A DNA stretch of 64,000 nt from Burkholderiales bacterium (GTDB lineage: Bacteria > Pseudomonadota > Gammaproteobacteria > Burkholderiales > Burkholderiaceae_C). The stretch covers positions 1-64,000 of the forward strand of contig JAIXKR010000010.1 in NCBI GenBank assembly GCA_026932235.1. Reading direction: 5' to 3'. The translations under genes were made by a program, and so were the position numbers. Under the pieces are notes generated by a model. The model searched no databases. It had not been told where the DNA came from and saw only the letters and a program-made list of their open reading frames with translations. Position 1 is the stretch's first letter. Each line of letters opens with the position of its first letter. Below, one piece after another: positions 53,680-64,000 of the stretch.

Positions 53680-54138
53680 ATGATCCAACTCAATCGACGC
53701 CACATGGTACTGACTGCCCTGCTGGCGATGTCACTGACTGCGAACGCTGCCGATCGGGCCACCAAGGAGGAGGCCAAGGAGATGGCCAGGAAGGCCGTCG
53801 TGCTCTTCAAGGAGAAGGGCAAGGACGCGTTTGCGGTGTTCAACGACAAGCAGGGGCCTTTCATCGACCGCGACCTTTATGTGTACGTTCTCGACGCCAG
53901 TGGCAACGTGTTGGCTCATGGCGCCAACGAAAGACTCGTTGGCAAGTCGCTGGCCCAATTGAAGGACGCCGACGGCAAAGCCTTCGTGCAGGAACTCATG
54001 GGTCACGTGACGGCAAACAAACCCGGCTGGGTGGACTACCGCTGGGTCAACCCCGTCAGCAAGGAGATCGAGGCCAAGACGTCCTATATCGAAGTCCAGG
54101 GTGGCTACGGTTTCGCGGTGGGCGCCTACAGCAAGTAA
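53680..54138 (+). CDS. Secreted single-Cache-domain protein
   Basis: 152 aa. Signal peptide ([23 protein letters not shown], cleavage about residue 23), then one Cache domain: [43 protein letters not shown] (about residues 27-70), [20 protein letters not shown] and [10 protein letters not shown]. No membrane anchor after the domain, so it should be a free periplasmic sensor protein. AAAGGAG precedes the ATG. The chemoreceptor gene starts 40 bases downstream, so the two may act together, the Cache protein presenting a small ligand to the receptor (inference). Confidence 0.87.
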   Translation: MIQLNRRHMVLTALLAMSLTANAADRATKEEAKEMARKAVVLFKEKGKDAFAVFNDKQGPFIDRDLYVYVLDASGNVLAHGANERLVGKSLAQLKDADGKAFVQELMGHVTANKPGWVDYRWVNPVSKEIEAKTSYIEVQGGYGFAVGAYSK

Positions 54139-54178
54139 GGTTGCTGGAAACGATCAAGACGATACTGGAGACGGTGGC

Positions 54179-55762
54179 ATGAAGATCGTTGCAGGAATGA
54201 GTGTCGCGCAGCGACTGGCAGTCGGATTCGGCTTGGTCGCGGCTTTGCTGGCAACGGTGTGCGCCGTCGGCATTGGCAACGCCTGGCAGTCGCAGCGGCT
54301 GATCGAAGAGACTCTCGGTCCGGCGCAGGCGAGGTTCAATGCTGCGGCCGAGCTGCTCAGCCAGGTCCAGCGGCAGGATGTCGCCATCCGAAACATCGGC
54401 CTGTTCTCGGATCCCGAGGCCATGCAGCGGCAGGCGGCGTTGATCAAGACACTTGACGGCCAAGTCCTGGGTACCCTGCAGCAGTTGGCCGCCTCCGCAG
54501 TCGATCCACAGGACCGCGGCGACATCGAGACGGTCCAGCTCATCGCCGAGCAGACTGCACCGCACTATGCGAAGGCCATCGCCTTGGCACTGGCGTTTCA
54601 GCCTGAGGATGCCGTCAAGGTGCTGACCTCGCACATCGAAGCCCCGTCGGCACAGCGCGCGTCGGTGCTGACGCGCTTCGCCGAGCGCCAACGCGCTCAC
54701 GTCCAGGAGGCGGCCGCGAGCATTGCAGATTCGGGACGTACCGCACGCCTGCTGATTGCCGCGACCGGCGTCGTGGGGCTCATCGCGGCGGTGATCTGTG
54801 GCTGGTTGGTGACACGCTCGGTGAGCGTACCCCTGGTGGCAGCCGTGCGTCTGGCAGACCGCGTCGCGGCGGGAGACCTGAGTCGAGATGGCTTGCGCCA
54901 AAGCGACCAGGTGGCCAGCCGGTCCGATGAGATCGGCCGCTTGCTGGCCTCTCTCGATCGGATGGGCGACGGCCTGCGCGGCAGCATCGGGTCGATTCGA
55001 GAATCATCCAGCTCTATCCTGGTGGCCTCCAGCGAAATCGCTGCTGGCAACCAGGATCTCTCGGCCCGCACGGAACAACAAGCGGCGTCGCTGCAGCACA
55101 CGGTAGCCACGCTGCAGCAGCTGTCGGCCAGCGTCAACCAGAATGCCGCCTCTTCGCGCGAGGCAGCCGGCGTGGCGGACCAAGCGACCGCCGCAGCGGC
55201 AGACGGAGGGCGGCGGCTGCAGAAGATGGTAGCGACGATGGCGGAGATCACGGCATCGTCTCGCAAGATGGCGGACATCGTCGGCGTCATCGACGGCATC
55301 GCCTTTCAGACCAACATTCTGGCGCTCAACGCAAGCGTCGAGGCCGCGCGCGCCGGCGAGCAGGGGCGCGGCTTCTCGGTCGTCGCCTCGGAGGTGCGAT
55401 CGCTGGCGCAGCGTTCGACCGTTGCGGCAGCCGAGATCAAGGCGCTGATCGCCGCCAATGTGGAGGCCGTCACTTCGGGTGCGCGGGTCGCCGACGAGAC
55501 TCAGGGCGCCATGTCGGCCATTGTCAGGTCCAGCCAGCGCCTGTCTGAACTGCTCGGCGAGATCAGCGCATCAACGCACCAGCAGGCCAGTGGTGTGCAC
55601 GGAGCCAGCGAGGCCGCAGCGAAGATCGATGAGGCCGTACAACGCAATGCTGCTTTGGTGGAGCAGTCTGCTGCCGCGGCCGAGAGCCTGCGCGAGCAGA
55701 CTCACAGCCTCAATCAGGTGGTCGCCATGTTCAGGCTGGACCAGGAAACGCAAGCCGCCTGA
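54179..55762 (+). CDS. Methyl-accepting chemotaxis protein
   Basis: 527 aa. TM1 about residues 13-35, a periplasmic four-helix-bundle-like region (36-189), TM2 190-211, HAMP about 212-265, then a long cytoplasmic signalling coiled coil with the hairpin tip [27 protein letters not shown] (about 372-398). The tip contacts CheA/CheW. No C-terminal NWETF-type tether for CheR/CheB. Start ATG at 54179 with GGAG upstream. The periplasmic domain resembles Tar/Tsr-type sensors rather than Cache, which makes the preceding free Cache protein a possible accessory. Confidence 0.93.
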   Translation: MKIVAGMSVAQRLAVGFGLVAALLATVCAVGIGNAWQSQRLIEETLGPAQARFNAAAELLSQVQRQDVAIRNIGLFSDPEAMQRQAALIKTLDGQVLGTLQQLAASAVDPQDRGDIETVQLIAEQTAPHYAKAIALALAFQPEDAVKVLTSHIEAPSAQRASVLTRFAERQRAHVQEAAASIADSGRTARLLIAATGVVGLIAAVICGWLVTRSVSVPLVAAVRLADRVAAGDLSRDGLRQSDQVASRSDEIGRLLASLDRMGDGLRGSIGSIRESSSSILVASSEIAAGNQDLSARTEQQAASLQHTVATLQQLSASVNQNAASSREAAGVADQATAAAADGGRRLQKMVATMAEITASSRKMADIVGVIDGIAFQTNILALNASVEAARAGEQGRGFSVVASEVRSLAQRSTVAAAEIKALIAANVEAVTSGARVADETQGAMSAIVRSSQRLSELLGEISASTHQQASGVHGASEAAAKIDEAVQRNAALVEQSAAAAESLREQTHSLNQVVAMFRLDQETQAA

Positions 55763-55776
55763 GCCGCCGGTTCATG

Positions 55777-57375
55777 CTAGAAGCGGAAGATGCCGTAGTG
55801 AGGCTCGCCGATCGGCGCGTGGGACGCTGCCGACAGCGCCATGCCCAGCGCGTTGCGCGTGTCGGTCGGCGCCAGCAAGCCGTCGTCCCATAGGCGCGAC
55901 GTGGCGAAGTAGGCGTTGGATTCGCGCTCGGCCTTCTCGTACACGCGGTCCCTCAGAACCTTCATCGCGGCCTCGTCGGGGACGTGCCCCTGGCGCCGCA
56001 GCTGCGCGATCTTGACATCGGCCAGGGTGTTGGCGGCCTGCTCGGGCCCCATCACGCCCATGTGGATGTTGGGCCAGGCCCAGATGAAGCGCGGGTCCCA
56101 GGCACGGCCACACATGCCGTAATAGCCCGCGCCGAAGGCCGCACTGGTGATCACGGTGAACTTGGGCACCTCGCTGCCGGCCTGCGCCATCAGCATCTTG
56201 GCGCCGTCCTTGGTGATGCCTTCCATCTCGTAGCTGCGGCCGATCATGTAGCCGGTGGTGTTCTGCAGAAACACCAGCGGCGTGCGATTCTGGTTACACA
56301 GCGCGATGAAGTGCGCCGCCTTCTTGGAGCTGTCGGAGAAGAGCACGCCGTTGTTGGCCAGGATGCCGATGCGGTAGCCCCAGAGGTAGGCGTAGCCGCA
56401 GACCAGCGTCGTGCCATAGGCCGGCTGGTACTCGTGGAAGCGGCTGCCGTCGACCATGCGTGCAATCAGCTCGCGGTGGTCGAACTGCACCTTGTGGTCG
56501 GGGCTGACGATGCCGTGCATTTCGTCGGGGTCGTAGTAGGGCGCCTCGGGCTCGCGCTCGGGCACGAAGCTGCGCGTGGCGGGCCTGAACTGGGCGACGA
56601 GATCGCGGCAGATCTCGATCGCGTGGGCCTCGCTGTCGGCGGCGTAGTCCACCGTGCCCGAGACCTGGGTGTGCAGGTCGGCGCCGCCGATCTCGTCGGC
56701 TGTGTGTTCCTCGCCGGTGGCGGCCTTGACGAGAGGCGGGCCGCCGAGGAACACGCCGCCGGCACCGCGCACGATGATGCTGTAGTCGCACAGCGCCGGG
56801 ATGTAGGCGCCGCCGGCGGTGCAGTGGCCGAAGACCATCGCGATCTGCGGCACATGGGCCTTGGACAGCAGGCACTGGTTGCGGAAGACGCGCCCGCCTT
56901 CGATGTAAACGCCCGACAGCTCTTCGAGGAAGGCGCCGGCGCTGTCGCACAGGTGCAGCACCGGCAGGCGGTTCTCCAGCGCGATGTCGAGCAGCCGCGT
57001 CAGCTTGCGCGGCGTCAGCGTGTACCAGGCGCCGCCCTTGATGCCGGAGTTGTCGCAGTGGATCAGCACCTCGCGACCGCTGACCACGCCCAGTCCGGTG
57101 ATAACGTTCGCGCCCGGCACCTCGTCGTCGTACTGGCCGCAGGCGGCCAGTGACGAGAACTCGAGGAAAGGCGTGCCGGGGTCGAGCAGCAGGTCGAGCC
57201 GTTCGCGCGGCAGCAGCTTGTTCTGCGAACGCAGGCGCATCAGGTCGCGTGGCGGGCAGAGGTGGCGGGCGCGTTCCTGGCGGGCGCGGAAGTCGGCGAC
57301 GATGGCGCTGATCGCGGCATGGTTGCGCTGGTAGGCCTCTGACGAGGTATCGACGCGGGATTCGATGCGCTTCAT
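55777..57375 (-). CDS. Biotin-dependent acyl-CoA carboxylase, carboxyltransferase (beta) subunit, MCC-like
   Basis: 532 aa. N-half: CDSAGAFLEELSGVY and GHCTAGGAYIPALCD. C-half: FLQNTTGYMIGRSYEMEGITKDGAKM, AFGAGYYGMCGRAWDPRFIWAWPN and MGPEQAANTL, all close to methylcrotonyl-CoA carboxylase beta. It carboxylates an enoyl- or acyl-CoA. The last gene of the second operon, it is translated 20 bases after the separate biotin carrier gene. It converges with the chemoreceptor gene, with 14 bases between stops and no clear terminator. Confidence 0.9.
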   Translation of the reverse strand: MKRIESRVDTSSEAYQRNHAAISAIVADFRARQERARHLCPPRDLMRLRSQNKLLPRERLDLLLDPGTPFLEFSSLAACGQYDDEVPGANVITGLGVVSGREVLIHCDNSGIKGGAWYTLTPRKLTRLLDIALENRLPVLHLCDSAGAFLEELSGVYIEGGRVFRNQCLLSKAHVPQIAMVFGHCTAGGAYIPALCDYSIIVRGAGGVFLGGPPLVKAATGEEHTADEIGGADLHTQVSGTVDYAADSEAHAIEICRDLVAQFRPATRSFVPEREPEAPYYDPDEMHGIVSPDHKVQFDHRELIARMVDGSRFHEYQPAYGTTLVCGYAYLWGYRIGILANNGVLFSDSSKKAAHFIALCNQNRTPLVFLQNTTGYMIGRSYEMEGITKDGAKMLMAQAGSEVPKFTVITSAAFGAGYYGMCGRAWDPRFIWAWPNIHMGVMGPEQAANTLADVKIAQLRRQGHVPDEAAMKVLRDRVYEKAERESNAYFATSRLWDDGLLAPTDTRNALGMALSAASHAPIGEPHYGIFRF

Positions 57376-57395
57376 CGGTGTCGGCGGCGGCAGGT

Positions 57396-57893
57396 TCAGG
57401 CGTCTTCGAGGGTGATCAGCGCCGCCTTCAGCGCGAAACTGGCGCCGACCGGGTGGTGCACCGCCCTTACCCGCGCGTCGCGCGGGGCGGTCAGGGTGGT
57501 CTCGAGCTTCATGCTCTCGATGACCATCAACGCCTGGCCGGCATGCACCAGTTCACCCGCGGCCACGTGGACGGCGATGACCACGCCGGGCATGGGAGCA
57601 CTGAGCAGGTTGGAGGCTCCGCCAGCCGTGTCGCCGGCGGCGCGAGACAACGTCTGCCGTTCGACCTGGACTGCGCCGAGGCCGTCGGCATGGACGAACA
57701 CCGCGTCGGCCCCGGCGGCCAGGTGCACGGTCCGGGATCGGCCGTCGATGGTGATGCGGCAGCGCCCGTCGGGCAGGGCCTCGCGGCTGACGCTCAGGGT
57801 GCGCTGGCCGCGGCGCAACTGCACGCCGCCGTCGCCGCCGCGGACGGCCACCACATCGTGCGCGGTGCCATCGATCAGGTAGCGGGCATGCAT
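57396..57893 (-). CDS. Stand-alone biotin carrier protein of the acyl-CoA carboxylase
   Basis: 165 aa. N-terminal about 85 residues match the linker (BT-like) part of MCC/PCC alpha subunits; the C-terminal biotinyl domain (LLSAPMPGVVIAVHVAAGELV, then VIESMKLE) has the biotinylated Lys at residue 129. Together with the protein at 57900 it equals a normal fused alpha subunit split into two genes. It moves carboxybiotin between the two catalytic subunits. Confidence 0.88.
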   Translation of the reverse strand: MHARYLIDGTAHDVVAVRGGDGGVQLRRGQRTLSVSREALPDGRCRITIDGRSRTVHLAAGADAVFVHADGLGAVQVERQTLSRAAGDTAGGASNLLSAPMPGVVIAVHVAAGELVHAGQALMVIESMKLETTLTAPRDARVRAVHHPVGASFALKAALITLEDA

Positions 57894-57899
57894 GGGGCT

Positions 57900-59408
<1,509 letters not shown>

Positions 59409-59410
59409 GT

Positions 59411-60616
59411 TCAGTCGACGACCGCAAGCGGTTCCGATACGCGGTCGAACTTGGAGGCTTTGGCGTCCGACTTCAGGATCAGCACGCTGCTCGGCGAGTG
59501 GCGCACCGTGGGCGAGAAGCTGATCGGTGAGGCCAGACCGTCGGTGCCGAAGTTCTTGGTCGTCTCGAGTTTTTCCACAACGCAGGCCCGCGTCAGCGTC
59601 TTGCCACAGCGGCGGATGGCGTCCTCCATCAGCAGGGCGCCCACATAGGCCGTGATCGAGTAGCGGTTCAGCATCTTGAGCTCGTCGGCCGAGAGGTGCT
59701 TCTGCGCCAGCCCCATGAACTTGGCCATGCCGGGCACGGCCAGGTCGGTCAGCGGCGGCACGTAGTCGGCGACGAAGTAGCCGTCGCCCGCGGCACCGGC
59801 CAGGGCCTGCACCGGCGTGAGATGCGCCGAGTGCACCGCCAGAATGGTCAGCGGCATCTGGTTCTTAGCCGCCTCCTTCATCAGCATCGAGTGCTCGGCG
59901 ACGACGCCGCCTGACGCCAGGAAGGTGGCGCCTGCCTGCTTCAGGCTCAGCATCTCGGCCGAGAAGTCCTTGGTGCCGCGCTTGAAAGCAATCTCGGAGA
60001 CGCTCTTCAGGCCCAGCGCCTTGACCGCCTTCTGGTAGCCACAACGCACGTCGGTGCCGAATTCGTCGTCCTGGTAGGCGATGGCGAACTTCTCCGCCTG
60101 CAGCTTGCGTGTCTTGACCAGGTGGATCATGGCCGTGCCCAGTTCCTGGCAGTAGGTCGGGCCGACGATGAACACCGTCTTGTTCGGCGGGTTGAAGTGC
60201 GAGGCGGCAACGGCCATCGCGTTGATGGTCGGGATCTTCTGCTCGTTGATGTAGGGCAGCATGGCCTGCAGCATCGCCGAGCCCGAGGTGCCGATCAGGC
60301 CGAAGACGTTCTCCGATTCGTTCAGGCGTTTCACACCCTGCAGCGCGCGCTGAGGCACGTAGCCGTCGTCGTCGAGTCGGATCTCGACCTTGCGCCCGTT
60401 GATGCCGCCGCGGCTGTTGACGTCCTCCTGCCACACCTTGAGTGCGGCCATGTGCGCCTTGCCCAGCAGGCTGGGCGGGCCGCTGACCGGCGTCACCGAG
60501 CCGAGCACGATCTGGCTGTCCGTGACGCCGGGCTCGGCCATCGCGACGCCCTGCACCAGGGTCAGGGCGAAGGCCGCGGCGATGGCGCGGGTTGTCTGCA
60601 GCGAAGAAATGTTCAT
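59411..60616 (-). CDS. Periplasmic substrate-binding protein, tandem copy 2
   Basis: 401 aa. Signal peptide (MNISSLQTTRAIAAAFALTLVQGVAMA), then a type I periplasmic binding domain starting DSQIVLGSVTPVSGPPSLLG. Highly similar to the protein encoded just upstream (60660-61865): shared GPPSL-GKA, RGGI-GRK, YVPQR, TYCQE and YQDD motifs. I start at the ATG 60614-60616, because the longer frame begins with a non-signal sequence. Directly upstream of the biotin carboxylase gene. Confidence 0.9.
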   Translation of the reverse strand: MNISSLQTTRAIAAAFALTLVQGVAMAEPGVTDSQIVLGSVTPVSGPPSLLGKAHMAALKVWQEDVNSRGGINGRKVEIRLDDDGYVPQRALQGVKRLNESENVFGLIGTSGSAMLQAMLPYINEQKIPTINAMAVAASHFNPPNKTVFIVGPTYCQELGTAMIHLVKTRKLQAEKFAIAYQDDEFGTDVRCGYQKAVKALGLKSVSEIAFKRGTKDFSAEMLSLKQAGATFLASGGVVAEHSMLMKEAAKNQMPLTILAVHSAHLTPVQALAGAAGDGYFVADYVPPLTDLAVPGMAKFMGLAQKHLSADELKMLNRYSITAYVGALLMEDAIRRCGKTLTRACVVEKLETTKNFGTDGLASPISFSPTVRHSPSSVLILKSDAKASKFDRVSEPLAVVD

Positions 60617-60659
60617 AGGGCGCAAGTATGTGCAGTTGAATCGGGTGGATGCCTTGGGC

Positions 60660-61865
60660 TCACTTGCCGTCGAGAAACTCGGATGCACGCTCGAACTTGC
60701 CCGTGGCGGTATCGGCCTTGATCAGGATCGGCCGCGTACCGCTCTGGCGGACGTTGGGGCCGAAGGTCAGCGGGGCCATGATGCCGTCGCTGGTGAAGTT
60801 CTTGGTCTGTTCCAGCTTCTGCACCAGGCAGGCACGGGTCAGGTTGCGGCCGCACGCCTGCAGCGCCGACTCCAGCAACTGGGCCGCGACCATCGCCGTC
60901 AGCGAGTAGCGGTTCATCGCCTTCACCTCGTCGCCGCTGAGGTACTTGTAGGCCAGGGCATTGAGCCGGCCGATGCCCTGAATTTCGGTGTCGGTGATGG
61001 GCGGCACGTAGTCGGCCAGCAGCAGTCCTTCGGCGGCGCTGCCGGCCAGCGCGAGCACGGGGCCCAAGTGCGACGGGTGCGGTGCCAGCCGCACGACGTT
61101 CATGCCGTTCTTCTGGATCTCCTTGAGCATGGTCGCGGTCTCGGCAATGATGCCCCCTGTCAGCACGAAGGTGGCCCCGGCGCGTTGCACTGCCAGGACT
61201 TCGGCCGACAGGTCCTTGGCCCCTCGCTTGTAGGCCACAGCGATGGTGCTGCTCAGGCCGAGCGCCTTGAGCGCCGCGTCGTACCCGCACTTGACGTCGG
61301 CGCCGTAGTCGTCGTCCTGGTAGATGATGGCGAACTTGGCGCCCTGCAGTTTGCGCGAGGTGACCAGGTGCTTCATCACACCGTCGATCTCCTGACAGTA
61401 GGTGGCGCCGATGTTGAAGACGGTCTTGCGCGGCGGCGTGAAGTGCGCGCCGGCTACGGCGGCGAAGTTCAGCGCCGGGATCTGGTTCTCCTCGATGGTG
61501 GGCATCATCGCGAGCAGATGCGACGAACCGGAGGTGCCCAGCAAGGCGAACACCTTGTCGACGTCGATAAGCTTCTTCACCGCCTGCACCGAGCGCTGCG
61601 GCACATAGGCGTCTTCCTCGACACGCAGGTCGATCTTGCGACCGTGGATGCCACCGCGGGCGTTGACGTCCTTCTCCCAGACACGCAACGCGATCACGGC
61701 GGCCTTGCCGATCAGGCTGGGCGGGCCGGTCTGCGGCAGCACCGAGCCGATGACGATGCGATCTTCGAACACACCCGGGTCGGCGGCCATGGCCGATGCC
61801 GCGGCGGCGGCGAGAAGGCCAGTGCTGATCAGGGTGGTGCGGATGCAGCGAAGGGTCTGGTGCAT
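60660..61865 (-). CDS. Periplasmic substrate-binding protein, tandem copy 1
   Basis: 401 aa. Signal peptide with core LISTGLLAAAAASAMA (cleavage around residue 28), then DRIVIGSVLPQTGPPSLIGKAA. A clear paralogue of the next gene, so the importer may use two binding proteins with different or graded ligand ranges. It follows LivM by 40 bases. A type I fold of the branched-chain amino acid/amide/aromatic acid group. Confidence 0.9.
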   Translation of the reverse strand: MHQTLRCIRTTLISTGLLAAAAASAMAADPGVFEDRIVIGSVLPQTGPPSLIGKAAVIALRVWEKDVNARGGIHGRKIDLRVEEDAYVPQRSVQAVKKLIDVDKVFALLGTSGSSHLLAMMPTIEENQIPALNFAAVAGAHFTPPRKTVFNIGATYCQEIDGVMKHLVTSRKLQGAKFAIIYQDDDYGADVKCGYDAALKALGLSSTIAVAYKRGAKDLSAEVLAVQRAGATFVLTGGIIAETATMLKEIQKNGMNVVRLAPHPSHLGPVLALAGSAAEGLLLADYVPPITDTEIQGIGRLNALAYKYLSGDEVKAMNRYSLTAMVAAQLLESALQACGRNLTRACLVQKLEQTKNFTSDGIMAPLTFGPNVRQSGTRPILIKADTATGKFERASEFLDGK

Positions 61866-61905
61866 GGTGGGTGTCCTCGGTGGGGCAGGGCGGCGGGTTG
61901 ACGGG

Positions 61906-62943
61906 TCAGAACCTGAAGGGCCAGTGGGTCCAGTAGTGCTTGATGTCGCGCCAGCGGCCGATCAGGCCGTCAGGTTCGAAGCGCAGGAACAGCACGATGG
62001 CCAGTCCGTAGACGATGCCTTTGATCTCGAAGAAGGAGGTCGACGTCGCGCCCGACCCGAGGGCGCTGAACAGCAGCCCCAGGCCTTCGTTCAGGCCGAA
62101 GATGAAGACCGTGCCCAGCAAGGCGCCGGCTACCGAGCCGAGCCCGCCGACGATCAGCATCGACAGCGCTTCGATCGAGATCAGCAGGCTGAAGCTGTCG
62201 ACGTTGAGGTAGCGCGTGTAATAGGCCAGCAGGCCCCCGGCGATGCCGGTGTAGAAGGCGCTGACCATGAACGCCAGCAGCTTCCAGCGCACCAGGTCGA
62301 CCCCCATCGCGCGGGCGGCGATGTCGTGCTCGCGGATCGCCATGAAGGCCCGGCCGACGCGACTGCGCAACAGGTTCAGCGTCACCAGCACCGCCACCAC
62401 CAACACGGCCAGGACCACGAAGTAGTAGCCGCGCTCGGCTGCGAGCGTGGTGCCGAACAGGGCCGGCTGCGGCACCGACAGTCCCTCAGAGCCGCCCGTC
62501 AGACCGCCGCCGTTGAGGATCAGGTGGTTGATGATGACCGCGAAGGCCATGGTCGTGATCGCCAGGTACAGGCCCTTCAGGCGCAGCGATGGCACGCCGA
62601 CCACCAGCCCGGCGGCGGCCGCGCACACACCGCCGGCCAGCAGGCACAGCGGCATCGGCCAGCCCAGCTTGCCGGCCACGATGCCGGTGGCGTAGGCGCC
62701 GACGGCCAGGAAGCCTGAGTGCCCCAGCGAGATCAGCCCGGTGCTGCCGGTGAGCAGGTTCAGGCCGAGCACGCCGACGGCCGTGATCATCAGCAGCAGC
62801 ACCAGCGAGATGTAGTACTTGCTCAGCAGCATCGGCACCAGCGCCAGGGCTGCGACCAGCAACAGTGTCCAGACGATGACCGGCACCGAGTCGGTCAGCG
62901 CCAGGACCTGGCGGTAGTTTTCCTTGAAGTTGCCGCTGCGCAT
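61906..62943 (-). CDS. livM: ABC transporter permease LivM (second importer)
   Basis: 345 aa polytopic membrane protein: GLNLLTGSTGLISLGHSGFLAVGAY and REHDIAARAMGVDLVRWKLLAF are LivM landmarks, and the tail FLRFEPDGLIGRWRDIKHYW is typical. The ATG at 62941-62943 shares one base with the TGA of livH (TGATG). The upstream open frame is a shadow of livH. Confidence 0.92.
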   Translation of the reverse strand: MRSGNFKENYRQVLALTDSVPVIVWTLLLVAALALVPMLLSKYYISLVLLLMITAVGVLGLNLLTGSTGLISLGHSGFLAVGAYATGIVAGKLGWPMPLCLLAGGVCAAAAGLVVGVPSLRLKGLYLAITTMAFAVIINHLILNGGGLTGGSEGLSVPQPALFGTTLAAERGYYFVVLAVLVVAVLVTLNLLRSRVGRAFMAIREHDIAARAMGVDLVRWKLLAFMVSAFYTGIAGGLLAYYTRYLNVDSFSLLISIEALSMLIVGGLGSVAGALLGTVFIFGLNEGLGLLFSALGSGATSTSFFEIKGIVYGLAIVLFLRFEPDGLIGRWRDIKHYWTHWPFRF

Positions 62944-63815
62944 CAGACTCGCTCGATATCGGGTTTGCCGAACAGACCGTAGGGCCTGACCATGAGGACG
63001 ATCAGGATCAGCACGAAGCCGGCGATTTCCTTCATGCCGCGGCCGATGTAGCCTTCCGACATGTTCTCGACCACGCCGATCAGGATGCCGCCCAGGGCCG
63101 CACCGAACACCGAGTCCAGGCCGCCGAGGATGACCGCCGGGAAGCTGCGCAGGCCGACGAGCCACATGCCCGGCTCGAGGTCGTAGATGACGCCCACCAG
63201 GACCCCGGCGATGGCGGCAAGGCCCGCGGACAGCGCCCACGACAGCGCGAAGATGCGCTTGACGTTGATGCCCATCAGAAGCGCCGTGGTCTGCAAATTG
63301 GCGGTGGCACGCATTGCGATGCCCACCCGAGAGTAGCGGAAGAAGGCCCAGAGCCCGGCCACCACCGCTGCCATGATGCCCAGTGCGTGGAGCTGTGCCG
63401 GATAGATGCCCGCCGGCCCGATGCGGATCGGCTCGGTCGACAGCCCGGTGGACAGCGGCATCGGATCCGCGCCCCAGATCAGCACCACGACCGAGCGGAT
63501 GATGACGGCCAGGCCGATCGTCACCATCACGGTCGAGAACACCGGCTGGCCCAGCATCGGGCGGATCAGAAGCACCTCGATCAGAAGCCCCAAGGCGACC
63601 GAGGCGACGACGCTGGCCAACAGCAGCGGCCAGAAGCCGAGTTGGAAGGTGCCCGCCAGCGTGAAGGCGATGTAGGCCACCAGCATCATCAGCTCGCCCT
63701 GGGCGAAATTCACCACGCCGGTGGCGCGGTAGATCATGGCGTAGCCCATGCCGATGAAGCCGTAGACCATGCCCGCCGCGATGCCCGACACGAGCAACTG
63801 AATGAAGTAGTCCAT
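62943..63815 (-). CDS. livH: ABC transporter permease LivH (second importer)
   Basis: 290 aa LivH-type permease: QLLVSGIAAGMVYGFIGMGYAMIYRATGVVNFAQGELMM at the N-terminus (about residues 6-44) and MVRPYGLFGKPDIERV at the end. The ATG (63813-63815) overlaps the TGA of the upstream ligase by one base. Order and coupling match the first importer (ligase, livH, livM, binding protein). Confidence 0.92.
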   Translation of the reverse strand: MDYFIQLLVSGIAAGMVYGFIGMGYAMIYRATGVVNFAQGELMMLVAYIAFTLAGTFQLGFWPLLLASVVASVALGLLIEVLLIRPMLGQPVFSTVMVTIGLAVIIRSVVVLIWGADPMPLSTGLSTEPIRIGPAGIYPAQLHALGIMAAVVAGLWAFFRYSRVGIAMRATANLQTTALLMGINVKRIFALSWALSAGLAAIAGVLVGVIYDLEPGMWLVGLRSFPAVILGGLDSVFGAALGGILIGVVENMSEGYIGRGMKEIAGFVLILIVLMVRPYGLFGKPDIERV

Positions 63816-64000
63816 CAGGCGGTGCCTCCACCGTAGATCAGCTCGATCTCGCGTGCGAACTTCTTGCCGATGATGCTGCGGCGCACCTTCTGCGTGGCCG
63901 TCAGCTCGCCGTCGTCGTGGTCGAGTTCCTTCTCGAGGATCACGAACTTGCGGATGTTCTCGACCCGCGCGAACTGCTGGTTCACGCGCCGCACTTCCGC
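63815..64000 (-). CDS. Acyl-CoA ligase (AMP-forming), 3' end only
   Basis: The last 61 codons of a gene entering from the right edge. The sequence (VNQQFARVENIRKFVILEKE..., DDGELTATQKVRRSIIGKKF) matches the C-terminal end of FadD15-like long-chain acyl-CoA ligases, where the LTxTxKxRR block includes the catalytic-lysine region. It resembles the end of the ligase at 3371-5392 (DEGELTRTRKLRREFLEQRY). The gene is again placed immediately before livH. Confidence 0.85.
   Translation of the reverse strand, partial: AEVRRVNQQFARVENIRKFVILEKELDHDDGELTATQKVRRSIIGKKFAREIELIYGGGTA

Overview
The window is GC-rich, densely coded DNA with the style of a betaproteobacterium of the order Burkholderiales. 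The evidence is a DUF4148 protein, Liv-type ABC operons with nested acyl-CoA ligases, many acyl-CoA dehydrogenases, and an intergenic hairpin repeat of the CCCCCACGCTC...GGGGGC type. The exact genus cannot be read from the sequence. No rRNA, tRNA or CRISPR array was found.

Region 1 (1-34065) is a divergent catabolic regulon. The left arm (minus strand, 10715 down to 1) encodes an isovaleryl-CoA-dehydrogenase-like enzyme, an enoyl-CoA hydratase-fold protein, an SCP-x type thiolase, a second acyl-CoA dehydrogenase, and a Liv-type ABC importer (LivG, LivH, LivM, substrate-binding protein, start of LivF) with a fatty acyl-CoA ligase gene set between livG and livH. The right arm (plus strand, 10895-34065) encodes two more acyl-CoA ligases, a second SCP-x thiolase, a pair of half-size MaoC-type dehydratases, an SDR dehydrogenase, a tandem pair of acyl-CoA dehydrogenases plus a fifth one, a biotin-dependent acyl-CoA carboxylase (beta and fused alpha subunits), a family III CoA-transferase, four crotonase-fold proteins (two resembling methylglutaconyl-CoA hydratase), a metallo-beta-lactamase-fold hydrolase, an old yellow enzyme, 2,4-dienoyl-CoA reductase and an alpha/beta hydrolase. 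The arms are driven by overlapping, face-to-face sigma70-like promoters at 10800-10842. Together they look like uptake, activation and beta-oxidation of a hydrophobic, probably methyl-branched carboxylic acid (isoprenoid-like or a steroid side chain), with a carboxylation step as in leucine or acyclic-terpene degradation. The substrate is inferred, not shown.

Region 2 (34066-55776) is accessory DNA. It holds an IS1380-type element (34212-35856, TSD TTCAC), a DUF4148 protein, a LysR regulator, a Baeyer-Villiger monooxygenase divergent from a beta-carbonic anhydrase, an IS3 element (40690-42137, TSD GAT) that splits a LysR gene, a TetR regulator, a universal stress protein, an EmrAB-type efflux pair with a MarR regulator, a scar joining a truncated hlyD-like gene to a truncated tetR-like gene, an acetyl-CoA-synthetase-like ligase, a nitroreductase, a flavodoxin-like protein, a second IS3 element (52272-53557, TSD CAG), and a secreted Cache protein followed by a chemoreceptor.

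Region 3 (55777-64000, minus strand) is a second catabolic operon with the same logic: the end of an acyl-CoA ligase, LivH, LivM, two tandem paralogous substrate-binding proteins, and a complete three-gene biotin-dependent carboxylase (biotin carboxylase, separate biotin carrier, carboxyltransferase). It is probably a paralogous uptake-plus-carboxylation system. Its promoter and the LivG/LivF genes lie outside the window or are absent.
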